From: Aquanectria penicillioides
Lineage: Eukaryota > Ascomycota > Sordariomycetes > Hypocreales > Nectriaceae
Assembly: GCA_003415625.1 (NCBI GenBank)
Contig: PYIU01000001.1
Coordinates: forward strand, 7,008,210 to 7,072,209
Direction of reading: 5' to 3'
DNA: 64,000 nucleotides
Shown here: positions 12,749 through 23,595 of the stretch, one piece after another
Numbering within the stretch: position 1 is the first letter of the stretch
How the letters are laid out: each line of letters begins with the position of its first letter
Position numbers and translations under genes: made by a program
The notes under the pieces: generated by a model
Database searches by the model: none
What the model was told of the DNA's origin: nothing
Seen by the model: only the letters and a program-made list of their open reading frames with translations

Positions 12749-13290
12749 AAACGAAGGAGGCTATGCACGGAGAATAATAATGACAGCTTAGAAGGACAGT
12801 AACGTCATTAAAAACAAAAGAACAGATAGTAGAGACTAGAAACCTAATGGCGAGTGGGCCGAGGACAATTTCCGTAGCCGCTTGGGTTTGGGGTGGTGGT
12901 GCGACGGGCCTGGAGAGCGGAAAGCGACCAAATTGAGGAAGCTACCAGTCATGATCAAATAAATAGCCTACCCTAAAGGCGGTTGGACTTGGCTGAACTG
13001 CGTAGTGCCGCTGGCTGTGGTAAGCGCCTGGGTTGTAATAGACGCCCGGCGGTTAAGGTCTCAGCTTGGGTCATTGCTCCATCTATCCAGCCAGGGCCAA
13101 GAGCCGGGGGTCGGAAGCTTCGCACGGCCCGTGTTCTACAATGACAGTCTCTGATATGGCAAAATTTGCTTCTATTCTGGTAAAATGAACACATAGGGAG
13201 CAGCTGGCAGCCCGGGGTACCTTTGGGCGCTTAGGAAATGAGGGCATGCGACGGTAATGTACAAGGTAGTCGGTGCGGACGGACAAGTGT

Positions 13291-13329
13291 AGTGCAGCGC
13301 AGCGCAGCGCAGCGTGGCGTGCAGTGCAG
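13291..13329 (+). repeat. Imperfect GCAGC microsatellite
   Basis: Tandem copies of a GCAGC-type unit in an intergenic region, decaying at the right edge into GTGGCGTGCAGTGC. No function implied. Confidence 0.7.
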
Positions 13330-14986
13330 GAGGGGAAGCAAAACTAGTGGGACCGGTGTTGACCCTGAAAAAAACGAGAAGGACAGGAACAGGACGAAGC
13401 ATGCATGGGAGAAAAAAAAAAAAGGACCTAGATGATAGGTGACGGTGGGAGGGCAAGATAGGAACGCGTGATGGGTTGCGGCTCCTCGACGGTGGTTCAC
13501 GTCGTTCGCGATGCATCACGACTAACACGACCCAACGACCGCGTTCGTTGTCGGTCGATCAACGCTCACCGTGATGCGTGAGCGTGTCTTCTATCTTCTA
13601 ACCGTAAACTAGACTAGGTCTAGAAAACCCCGACACACCTCCTGGTCCGGCGTGCATTACCGTCATGTACATTGCGATATGTAGGTCTGTATCTAAAAAT
13701 GAGTCATAGGCGCCGGGCCATTCAGCGGCCTGGTTTGTGCATCAATCGGCTCGAGCTCAGAAGCTGCTTGGCTTCTTTCGGTAGCTTTTCTGACAGGGGG
13801 CGGGTAGACAAAGGTAGCCCCGTACCGTGCGGAGGAGGATTGGAGGAAGGCCCGCGCACTGACCACCCCGCACTCTGTGCCACTGTCCATGTCTCTGTCA
13901 TTGTCTCTCCGCCCGTGCCATTGATGCCCATGTCTCGCGCTTAGAGGTCGTACTCGTCGGCGGCACAGTGCGGGGCGTGCCAGACCAGATGTCGGCGAAT
14001 GGGGACACAAGGGTAGGTGCCTAAGCAGCAAACCACCAAAGAAAGGTGGATGGATGAGCATGAATCCACATCTCGACCGACCGACTGCCTGCTTGCTGCA
14101 TTCAACTGTCCCCACCACCACCGCGACTTACACACAGACACACAGACGCATGCCCGACCGACTCTCCCTTGCTCTCGTCTCTCTCTACTTGCCGTGCGGG
14201 TACGTACCGCAGTACAGTACGGTACAGTACAGTACGCTACCCGTACATTACATTGCAGATGCAGAAGCTACGTCGACGTGGACGTGGACGTGGAGAATCC
14301 CCGTTCCCGTACCTGCGCGCGCTCGGCGCGTCTCTTGTCTGTCTGTCTTTCGAGAGCCCGTGTTTCAGAGTCGCCTCTCACTTTCTGTCGCTCGGCATCC
14401 CGTCGTCGCAACATGGGCCCCGACCCGCGAGTGGGCTGAGCGGCCCATCTCCAAGCCCATCTTTGCGGCTCTCCATTGCCAATCCTTCCCGGCCGCCTTC
14501 GAGGATAAGAAGACGGCCTCTCGCACCCCCGGCCAGGCCTCTTCTTGTTCATCGTCAGCCTGTCCTTTTCCAATCATCTCATTTTTCCTTCGGGGAATCA
14601 ACCAAAAACCCTTTTCCCTTTTATTATTGTTATTTCTCCTTTGTTGCTCATTTGTTGCCATTGTGTCTAGACTGGGTCTGGCATCGCCTCGCATCTCATC
14701 TCATTTCCTCTATCCCAGAGTCTCACCATATCGAACTCACACCAAGCCTAGTGTGGTTGGTCGAAGAGATAGATCGTGTGTGTTCTTGGAGCTTCACAGC
14801 CTTCGCCAACCAACAACACCGAAAAAAAAGCGCAAGAGTTCCGCAGCTTTGGTCTGGGGCTCTTTGTTTGTCCGCGCTTCCAATTGTTCATTATTGTTCC
14901 TACCATTTTGTCTGCTAGAGCTGGTCTCTCGCCGCATCACCCCTCGACACTACTCCTAATACCATCTCTCAATCATCATCACAGCC

Positions 14987-16762
14987 ATGTCTTCGTAAGT
15001 CATCTAACCTCCTCACATCCATCCATCTTGTCATGCCTAACAGTGAGACAGGCTGGCAGTCGACATGCCTTTCGACTTTACATTTCCCTCGGCCTCCATT
15101 GAGCGCCCCAGCCCTCCTCCCTCCATGAACTCGTTGCCTTTTGATCAGTCAATCCTCGAGATGGCTTACAACCATGCCGCTGGCACCGTTTCTAGCCATT
15201 CTCGCTCCTCTTCCAAGGCCTCCGTTTACTCCGCCGTATCTACCGCAGAATCCGCCGCCGACTCTCTCTGCTCACGTCTTACCACACCTCCCCGTGCCTC
15301 ACCTCCCGTCCGCCATCATGGACCCCTTCTTCTCCCCAAGATCCGCTCCCAGGACCAGAACATTGACGCCACTCCCTGCCACTACCGCATGACTACTCCT
15401 CCAGCGCCTCGACCGTCTCGTCATGTCCGCAGCTACACTAGCCCTGACGTGCTTCCATACCACTCTCCTGCTATTTCTGCCAACGTCAACCTGTCCTTCT
15501 CAAGCGAACCCGAAGAGATCCCTGGATCCCTTCTTGCGTCCCCTGCCACCTTCGTCCGCGAGAATTCCGTGCCCTCTCACTCCCGCCGGGCTTCAAGCTG
15601 CAGCCTCGATGCCTCGACACTCGACCGCTATGGCTACCCAACCTACCGCCAGATGCCTTCCTTTGTATCTACTGGCACTCCTCAGCCGCAGCCTGACTAC
15701 GGTTTCCAGACCTGCAACAACTACAGCCCCCGCGCCCCGTCGCCTCTGAGTATGGCCGCCACCCCGGATCCCACTCCCAGCACCACTCTCTTGACGTTCC
15801 TCACTGCGTCCAACCCTGCTGCTTCTCTGGTCCGCACTATTTCCTTCCCTCTACGGGATCCTAACACTAAGAACTTTTGGTGGGATGTTCGCAACATTCG
15901 GTCCTGGTCCTCCTTCAACGCTGCCTCTGTTCTCACACTCCCCGGCGCTTCTGCGCTTCTGACAACTCCGGTCGCTGCCCCCCTTCTACCCCAGCCAGGG
16001 TTTTCCTCTCGCCACCCCGAGACCGAGGCCGCGCTGCACTCCATCTATGCTTCGTATTACCTCCCCAAGCTCAACTCAGCCTTGGCTCTTTCGTCAGCTC
16101 GACCCCTGAATCTCTCTGTCCCCCCCAAGACTCAGGGCATGAACGATCTTCTTTTCGTCGCCAATGCTGCCGGTGAATCCACCACTGCTGCTGCGATGTT
16201 TGGTGGCAAGCCCACTGCACGTGTCGTCGGCCTCGTTCGTAGTTTCGATCGTTTTAACACGGGCATGCGAGTGGAGGGCAACATCAAGCGAGTTGAGTAC
16301 CTCCGCGGTCTCGCCGCTATTCACCATGCTATGCGCGAGCATGGCTGCCGGTACGGGTTCATTCTCACTGAGATTGAACTTGTTCTTGTCCGCAACGGCA
16401 CCGAGACCACCCCCTTTTTCGGCGACCTCGAGGTGACTTCAGTTCAACTCGCCGCTTCCGCCCCTGAGGGCGATGTCTCTACCCACCCTTCTGAGACTCC
16501 TCTTACCGCCTGCCTCGCTCTCTGGGGTCTCTGCCAGCTGGCTGGTGACGAGACCCCCGCCGGCCATGCCTCCTGGCGCGCCGAGATTGGTGCGCCTGCT
16601 GAAGGAACTCGCCGCAAGGCCCAGCCCCGTGACTCTTGGATGCCTCAGCCTCAGCTTGCTGAGAAGCGTGAGGCCAAGCGTAGCCGCGGCTGGGTCTGGC
16701 CTGAAGATGCCATCGGCCGCAAGGAGCTTGGAAAGCGAGGTGTACGATACGGCGGCATTTAA
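14987..16762 (+). CDS. Conserved-looking fungal protein of unknown function, Ser/Pro-rich N-terminus, 572 aa
   Basis: A tiny first exon (14987-14994, ATG TCT TC) is followed by a 57-nt intron with a GTAAGT donor and ACAG acceptor, and then exon 15052-16762. The join reads M-S-S-L-A-V-D-M-P-F in frame. Without the intron, translation could start at the ATG at 15065. Residues 1-250 are Ser/Pro/Thr-rich and probably disordered. Residues 255-480 are more ordered, with the Trp-rich stretch 'NFWWDVRNIRSWSSFNA' and 'YGFILTEIELVLVRNGTE'. The last 60 residues are basic, ending near 'SRGWVWPEDAIGRKEL'. I do not recognise a named domain and assign no function. No membrane segment or signal peptide is seen. 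Codon use is strongly C-biased at third positions, suggesting good expression. Confidence 0.8.
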
Positions 16763-17421
16763 TTTCGCCTTGTGTGTCTCTACGTCTATACATTTTTCTT
16801 TTTGTGCTATTTGGTTTTGACGTATCAATTATGCCCCGTAGATCTGGTGGCAGTTTTTACGATAGCCATGATGTGATGAATGAAGGTAGCAACATACATG
16901 GTGGGCGAGCCTCCTTGATGGATGGCGTGGGATAGGATGAAAAAAGGAGTATGGCGGCAATGACAGTTGATGACTTGAGATTTTACTTTAATTCCTTTTT
17001 ATTAATAGCAACACGCAAAGAAAACGGCCAAAAAGATATTACCAAGGTAGAAATGGAATAAACAGTTCAACTTCGCTTTTACTTTTTCGATTTGATATCA
17101 AAAGTGAAAGCGAAAGAATAAAAACATCACTGCAAACTTGGTGAACACTATCTCTAATGTTGATTTTATTTTGGTGTTCAGCAAAATGAACATGGACACA
17201 ATGGCCCTTTGATCAGGACACAATCTCCAGTTGATAATGTGTGCTGAACTGACCAGCAAGACATAGCCCCGTTGAATCACAGGTTAGGATATTATCACAC
17301 ACGTGATGGGATACAATGGGACAAGAAAAATATTGTGTTCATGTTTATGGACTTCATCACACCGTCGCATTTTACTTCTTTGTCTATGGACTTTAAACAG
17401 GCTTCATGAGATTTTCACTCA
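16763..17421. other. Convergent 3' intergenic region
   Basis: Lies between the stop of the plus-strand gene ending at 16762 and the stop of OLA1 on the minus strand. AT-rich, with T-rich and AATAAA-like stretches on both strands as expected for facing 3' ends. No gene seen. Confidence 0.6.
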
Positions 17422-18950
17422 TTAGCTCTTGGCAGCACCGGCCTTGATGTGCAAGATGTCGCCATCTTCGACAACATACTCCTTGCCCTTCGTCATGACC
17501 TTGCCCTTGGACTTGACCTCGGACTCGTCGCCGAGCTCCTTAAGAGTGTTGTAGTTGAAGACGAGAGCCTGAATGAAGGTCTTCTCGAAATCGGTATGGA
17601 TCACACCTGCGGCCTGAGGAGCCTTGGTGCCGTTTCGGATGGTCCACTGTCGAACCTCATCAGGACCGACGGTGAAAAAGCTGCCTAGCTGCAGGGACTT
17701 TCGCATCTGAAGAATACACTTGGGCAGAGACGACTCGGCGCCAACGTTCTTCTGCTCCTCCTTGGATTCTTCCTCAGAGAGGAGAGAGAGACGCGACTCG
17801 TAGGAGACAGAGATGGGGATGATTGGGTCACCCTTAGCATGCTCATTGATCCACTCGACAATCTTGGGAAGATGCTTGTTCTTCTTGCGAATAAAATCTT
17901 TCTCAGAGAGGTTGACGAGGTAGACAACGGGCTTGGCAGTGAGAAGCATCAGAGGGTTGATGACCTCGACCTTGAAAGAGCAAGTTAGCAGGTGCTCTAT
18001 GCAAACATTGGTAGTGTCAAAAGTGGGAGATGGATATTGCTATCAGAGTACGGGTTTGTTCTCATGATGCCTCTAAGCGTTGTATTAGGTGAGGCATTCG
18101 ACGAGCTGGGTTTATATTCAGGCCGGTAGGCCCTTTGTCATCATAAAAAGCAGGTGGACAGGTTACGAAAAAAAAATTGCAGCATCTTACCTCCTTGGGA
18201 CCCCAAGTACCCTTACGGACATCCTTGCCGTCGTTGAGCCAAGCTAGGATCTTTTCGATAGTCTCTTGCTCTTGACGGGCTTTCTTGAGTTCCAGACTCT
18301 GACCACCCATGCGGGTCTTCTTCTTCTGGTTCTCGAGTGCCTTCTCCACGAACTCAATATCCTTGAGTCGTAGCTCCTCGCTAATAATATCGAGATCTCG
18401 AGCGGGGTTCACATCACCCTCAATGTGGATAATTTCGGCATCATCGAAGCATCGGACGACTTGGAAGATGGCATCGACAGCCCGGATGTGAGACAAGAAG
18501 GCGTTGCCCAGACCGGCACCAGTGGACGAGCCACGAGTCAGACCGGCGATATCATAAACAGTCAAGTTGGCAGGCACAACTGACTTAGGCTTGTACCTCT
18601 CGACGAGCCAGTCGAAGCGGTCATCGGGGACGATGACACGGGCTTCCTCCGGGTCGATGGTGGCATAAGGAAAGTTCTTGGAAGCTGTCAGCACCCCGAA
18701 TTCTAGGGCGGCGAGGCGGCGAGGGGGCTTCATACAGCTGGGTTACCAAGGGTGCTCTTGGTAATGGCCTGGAAAAGAGTAGATTTGCCCACATTGGCCA
18801 AGCCGACCTGTGAGTGGTTAGCGGCGGAACATTGGTGATCAGACCAAGACGGTGGGGTGGAACAAGGCGACATACAATACCACTTTTCAAGTTGTTGCCG
18901 GGCCTGCCCAGAGGGATCTTCTCCTCAACAACCTGCTTCTTGGGAGGCAT
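17422..18950 (-). CDS. OLA1: Obg-like ATPase 1 (OLA1/YchF family), 393 aa, four exons
   Basis: Exons in transcript order are 18950-18876, 18807-18736, 18676-18191 and 17970-17422. All joins are phase 0 with GT..AG introns of 68, 59 and 220 nt. The P-loop 'GLANVGKST' (28-35 in the small second exon), Walker-B-like 'DIAGL' (91-95) and the altered G4 motif 'NLSE' (231-234), which gives the family its preference for ATP over GTP, are all present. A coiled-coil insertion follows (about 140-200), and a TGS domain ends the protein. It closely parallels yeast Ola1 (394 aa). In yeast it is a cytosolic ribosome-associated ATPase involved in stress and translation control. The ATG at 18950 is the family start (MPPKKQ). 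The same frame stays open for about 70 codons upstream without an ATG; see findings. Confidence 0.96.
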
Positions 18951-19838
18951 CTTCTTTCTTGACTTCGCGTAGCCGCGACGGGGAACGAAGACAACGAGGC
19001 GCGATGGAGATGGAAAGAATCCAAGGGCTGCAGAGCTTGCTGCGCGGGGTGCAAAGAGAGGGGAGATAGAAGTGAAGAAGGGAGAAGAGGTGAGGAGCTT
19101 CGTGATGAAGGCGTGGTTGGCTGCTGCCAACCTCAATGCGCCTTGGACGGCTTCGTATCAAGAGCGGCGCCGAGGAAAAGAAGAGGGAGAGGAAGGAGAA
19201 ATTTTTTTCTCGGAGGTGATGCACTTGAAAAGAGAAAAGAGAAACGAGACGAGAATTTGATACCCCCCCACCTGGACGGTTTGGCGAGGTTGGGGCTTGG
19301 TGGGTGTGGCGGCCTAATTTTACAGCGCCGGCGTCCGGATGCAGAATAATCCGACGTTGGTAGTAACGGTCACGTCATTGGCTGACGCAGTCCCTGTTCT
19401 GGACCTCAGGTACCTGAGGCGGAAGGAATCCAGCCTGTCTGCTTTCGTCGATTGTCGCACAGAACGCGCACGCATCAAGTGATGGCCCGAAACGGAGGCG
19501 AGGCACGGTTTTGATCCTAGGCATACATAGTCATCTCATCAGCCTCTCCGCACTTGGTAGAACTTCGCCTTTGTTCTTGGTTCTGTCTCTCTCCCTCATC
19601 CTCCTGTTCCAACTTTGAACCCTCATCCATCCCAACCCACCCGCATCTCCGAAGCTCTTCCTGTCGTTGTAACCATGCTCCATTGATTTGACAGCTCAGT
19701 TTCGTCTAGAGCTCTTCAGCCCCGCTTCATACCAGACGACCATCTTAGCCACAGCCTTTCGAGACACTGACGTCGCACCCCGTCACGTCGCAAAACTGTT
19801 CTCTGGAGACACCGGCCTCCATCCCGCTGCCTGCAACC
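18951..19838. promoter_or_regulatory. Divergent promoter region of OLA1 and the PPPDE peptidase gene
   Basis: The two start codons point away from each other, 888 bp apart. The OLA1-proximal 200 bp are C/T-rich on the minus strand and open in the OLA1 frame. The peptidase-proximal 250 bp are C/T-rich on the plus strand, consistent with its 5' leader. No separate gene is supported. Confidence 0.5.
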
Positions 19839-20666
19839 ATGCCTCGGAAGAGCAAAAGCTTGTCCGTCAGTAGACATAGGTCGACACTGTCTCTGCAGAA
19901 AACCGAAATCGTCATCCACGTGTATGACCTCCTCCCAGTGCGTAATCCCTGCTATGCGCCATTGTGCTACCCGGTCACTTCCCTCCTACCAGACGCCTGA
20001 TGCTAACCTCGATGCCATTGATAGCCTGGGCGGCTTTCGTCAGTCCTGTGGACTGTCGGTGCATCTCTCCTGCACTCTGGCGTCGTCATCAACGGCAAAG
20101 AATATGCTTACGGCGGCCACGAGAACCGCGGCGTGACCGGGGTTTACTGGACCAAACCCAAGACCGAGCCTCCCGGAGGTACATTTCGCTGTGAGATTCT
20201 CCACGGGTTTACTCTCGCTAGTGACGAGGAGATCGAAGCTACACTCAGAGCCGCTTCCGATGAATTTCTCGGTACTTCGTACAACCTTCTCACCAAGAAT
20301 TGCAACCACTTTACATCATACCTTTGCATGAAATTGACAGGGCAACCTGGTCCCGCCTGGCTCAACCGGGCTGCTAGCATTGGTGTCGCACTACCCTGCG
20401 TCGTGCCTCGAGAATGGATCGAGCCTCCTGAATACGATGGTGCTGATGGCGAGCTGCTCGGCGACTATGACGATTCCGATCAACAATCCCGCATGCTCGA
20501 TCACTCCAACCAGCACCTGCTGATTCAGAGCAACGTCGACGAAAGCGAAGACGACTGGGACAGTGAGGAAGAGAGGAGACATGGTGGTAATGGTAAGGGG
20601 AAGAAGGCTATGAGAGATGCAGCTGGACGTCACATTTCTGCGGCTGTAAGAATTTCGGCCCGGTAG
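19839..20666 (+). CDS. PPPDE (DUF862, DeSI-type) thiol peptidase, 246 aa
   Basis: Exons 19839-19937 and 20025-20666. The 87-nt intron has a GTGCGT donor, a GCTAACC branch point and a TAG acceptor, and joins in frame at Leu-Leu-Pro-Pro-Gly. The PPPDE domain spans about 22-170. 'VYDLLPPG' begins it, the catalytic His lies in 'YGGHE' (H65) and the catalytic Cys in 'KNCNHF' (C126), spaced as in the family. Characterised members remove SUMO or ubiquitin from proteins; the substrate here is unknown. The C-terminus is acidic and then basic, likely disordered. Reading straight through the intron meets stops, so the spliced model is required. Confidence 0.9.
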
Positions 20667-20940
20667 ACAAACGAGAATTCTTGGAGAACATCACTGTCTT
20701 TACTGGCGTTTGGGGTCATGGAGCCGGCGCTGCTTTTTCGTTTTCTTTTTGAATGGGTAGCACGATACCACGGGTTCTGTACAAGGAGCAAGCCATTCTT
20801 TCACAAACTATCTCTTAGAGTGAACTAGTTGCGGATTGTGATCAGTTTTTTTGTTTGGTATGATACAGGTCGTACATAGTATGGTACATCGGATTCCAAT
20901 CCTTTCACGGTAGTCCCGCATAGCGTTCTTGAAGCCTAGG

Positions 20941-21666
20941 TTAAAGACGCCTAGGCTTCTCGCTTCTAGTTCCACCAAATTTGATTCTCGTCGAGTCAGC
21001 TACACGGACAATTTTGTCACGTAGCACCTTGCCCTCAGGGCTCATCAGCACCTTCAGTGCCGCCTCTCGCCCCTGACCAAAGCCTCTAAGCACAACTTCT
21101 AGTCGCGCAATCTTCATCGGCCATCCTGTATGGATCAATCGCTCCAGAACATACTTGGTCAAGGAATAAGCGGAATCGAAGGTGCCTCGGCGGGACTTGC
21201 GGAAGCCAATGTTACCGCAAGACAGGGAGATGATGGGTTCGCGATTAGGCTTTGAGCAAGTGATGTGAGTGTTGTGTTTGTGAGAGTAAATATGGAAATG
21301 AAATGGCTCCAAGTCGTCTTCTTTGGCCTTGAGGCTTCGGGGGCCAGGTCCGTCGGCGGTGGAGTTGTTCAACGTCTTGAAAACAAGGCTCTGGGAGAGG
21401 CTTGCCATGGCGTTGGGAGACGATGCTGGGGCGGCCGAAGTCGGCTGCGATGTGCCATAGATACTCTCAAGGAGAGAACTCGAAGTCGGCCTGGCAACTC
21501 GCTTCCGAGGCGCTCGAGGAGGAGGAGGAAGGTCATCAGCACGTCGGGCGCTGGTGTGCGAAAGCGACCGAGTGGCTCGGAAGGGGCATCTCAGCGCACT
21601 TGAGGCCGTCTGGGGGGTTCGCAAGAGCGATTGCGCCGCGAAGCGGCTTGTCAATGAACGACTCAT
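20941..21666 (-). CDS. MRPS18: Mitochondrial small-subunit ribosomal protein uS11m (bacterial S11 homologue), 241 aa
   Basis: A single exon. The N-terminus (MSRSLTSRFAAQSLLR) is basic, Ser-rich and free of acidic residues, a mitochondrial presequence. Residues 115-241 match S11: 'NTHITCSKPNREPIISLSCGNIGFRKSRRGT' and 'LEVVLRGFGQGREAALKVL', ending in a basic 'RIKFGGTRSEKPRRL'. Yeast Mrps18 is the mitochondrial uS11 homologue. The ATG at 21666 is chosen over the longer open frame because the presequence begins exactly here. It is transcribed divergently from TIM44. Confidence 0.93.
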   Translation of the reverse strand: MSRSLTSRFAAQSLLRTPQTASSALRCPFRATRSLSHTSARRADDLPPPPRAPRKRVARPTSSSLLESIYGTSQPTSAAPASSPNAMASLSQSLVFKTLNNSTADGPGPRSLKAKEDDLEPFHFHIYSHKHNTHITCSKPNREPIISLSCGNIGFRKSRRGTFDSAYSLTKYVLERLIHTGWPMKIARLEVVLRGFGQGREAALKVLMSPEGKVLRDKIVRVADSTRIKFGGTRSEKPRRL

Positions 21667-21927
21667 CTTGCTGGCATCTCTGTTGTAAAGTGAAGTCGTG
21701 AAGGGAACTGAATTGTCCAATTTTTGCATAGGCTGGTCGAAGCTACAGCGCAGACTAGTTGTTCCGAGGCTTTGCCGGCTCGCCGCCTTCCTTTCCGCCC
21801 GCAACCGAAATCGCAGAACCAAAATTTCCTCCCACGCATTCCACGGGCTTCTACATCTCTCTTCTCCATCGCCCTTTAATCCACGATCAATCGCGTTCTG
21901 TGGAGGGCTTATTGAGTTGTTGCAATC
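21667..21927. promoter_or_regulatory. Short divergent promoter shared by uS11m and TIM44
   Basis: Only 261 bp separate the two start codons, so both mitochondrial genes must draw on this interval. It is C/T-rich toward TIM44. No individual factor site is claimed. Confidence 0.7.
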
Positions 21928-23595
21928 ATGAATTCTCTTGCAAGGAAAGCAGCGCACCCCGAGAACGCCCTGTCCCGGGCGTCCGTCCACCTTAAATCCT
22001 CCGGCAGCTCCCCTTCCTACCGCCGATTAGCATCTCAACTCGCTCAGAACGCCAGCCGCGATGGGGCTCGATCACAGGGCCCAATGCTCGCCGGCACAGT
22101 TCGCTCGCCATTGAAAGCCGCCTTCCTCCCCTCCGAGATTCTCCCTACCCCCGCCCGCGCCGTCCAATCTCGCCTCTTCCACTCGTCTGGCCGGCTATCC
22201 CAAGAGGAGAAGCCCAAGACGGAGCAGGCCTCATCGGAGAAGAAGGATAAGGAGACCACTGATGGCGAATCCGAGGCCAAGTCCGAGGAAGACCAATCCA
22301 AAAAAAATGAGGAGGGCGAGAACGGCGAAAAAGACGGCAAGGAAGAGAAAAAAAAGGAAGATCTCCCACCCCCTCCCCCCCACGGTGACAAGACTCCTTG
22401 GCAAGTGTTCATGGAAACCATGAACACTGAATTCCAGAAGTCGCAGGAGTGGAACGAGTCTACCAAGCAAATCGCCGCCTCCGCACATCAATTCTCCGAG
22501 TCCGAGTCAGTCCGCCGCGCTCGTGAAGCCTACGAGAAGTCCACTGGTGCGATCTCTGACACAGTTGGTGGAGCCGTTAAGACGACTGCTGGTGCCATCG
22601 GCAAGGGTGCAGTATGGACCTGGGAGACTCCGGTTATGAAGGGCGTGCGTAAGGCGGCCAATGTGACCGGTGATGCCGTGGACAAGGCTACGGCCCCCAT
22701 CCGCGAGACTGAGGCTTACAAGAACGTAAAGAACGTTATCGATGATGGTAGCTCTTCAAGATACGGCGGATGGGTCGAAAAAGAGGAGCGCCGAAAACGA
22801 CGTGAAGCCTTGGATAAGCAGCGTGGCACATCGGGTGGCGAAGTTATGCAGGAGGATCCCGAGTAAGTTTTGATATTTTCCTCATATTCCACCATATCCA
22901 ACATGCTAATACCCGACAGAGCCGGCACCAACCTTACACTTCACAAGGATGCGGCTTGGAAAGAGGCGTGGAGAGATTTTCGCGATACCAACTCATTTGT
23001 CCAGGGCATCTTCAGTATGAAGGGCAAGTACGAGGAGTCGGAGAATCCGCTCATCTCTACTGCTCGAAGCATCACTGACCGCATTGGCGGATTCTTCGCT
23101 GAGAATGAGACAGCGATGGTCATCAAGAAGTTCCGGGCCATGGACCCTGCCTTTCAGGTTGAGCCTTTCCTCCAAGAGCTCCGAGAGTACATCCTCCCCG
23201 AGGTTCTGGATGCCTACGTCAAAGGTGATACGGAGACATTGAAGTTGTGGCTGTCGGCTGCCCAGTACTCCGTGTACGAGGCTCTGACCAAGCAATACTT
23301 GCAGGCTGGCATGAAATCAGATGGCCGCATCCTGGATATCAGGAACGTTGACATCCTCCGTGCTCGTATGCTTGATCCCGGTGAGGTGCCCGTCTTCATC
23401 ATCACTTGCCGCACTCAGGAGGTGCACGTTTACCGCAATGCCAAGACCAACAAGCTTGCTGCCGGTATGGAGGATAAAGTGCAGTTGGTGACGTATGCTA
23501 TTGGCATTACCCGTGTGCCGGAGGATGTCAACAACCCCGAGACTCGCGGATGGCGCCTGATTGAGATGCAGAAAAGCGGCCGAGACTGGTACTAA
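21928..23595 (+). CDS. TIM44: Mitochondrial import motor subunit TIM44, 536 aa
   Basis: Exons 21928-22862 and 22920-23595. The 57-nt intron (GTAAGT..CAG, branch GCTAATA) interrupts a Glu codon between 'QEDP' and 'AGTNLTLHKD'. The first 90 residues are basic and Ala/Ser-rich, with 'SRLFHSS' typical of a presequence cleavage zone. A Lys/Glu-rich charged linker (95-145) follows, then helices with 'TPWQVFMETMNTEFQKSQEW', and the C-terminal Tim44 domain (about 370-536), ending 'GWRLIEMQKSGRDWY'. Known role: peripheral matrix-side protein that ties the TIM23 channel to mtHsp70 to drive preprotein import. Confidence 0.96.

Larger units (their letters stand above)
11103..14986. other. 3.9-kb intergenic region with homopolymer tracts and a long C/T-rich leader
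   Basis: No gene can be supported. Short frames across 13.2-14.9 kb, including one of 301 codons on the plus strand, are rich in Ser, Pro and Leu because the DNA is pyrimidine-rich, and match no domain I recognise. The right half probably contains a long 5' leader or promoter for the gene starting at 14987. A 17-A run lies at about 12073-12089, a 24-C run at 12725-12748, and GCAGC repeats near 13294-13314. Confidence 0.5.

Noticed and set aside
14054..14959. 301-codon plus-strand frame upstream of the 14987 gene
   Set aside because: Composition follows the C/T-rich leader; no domain, no splice support, and it overlaps the likely promoter and 5' UTR.
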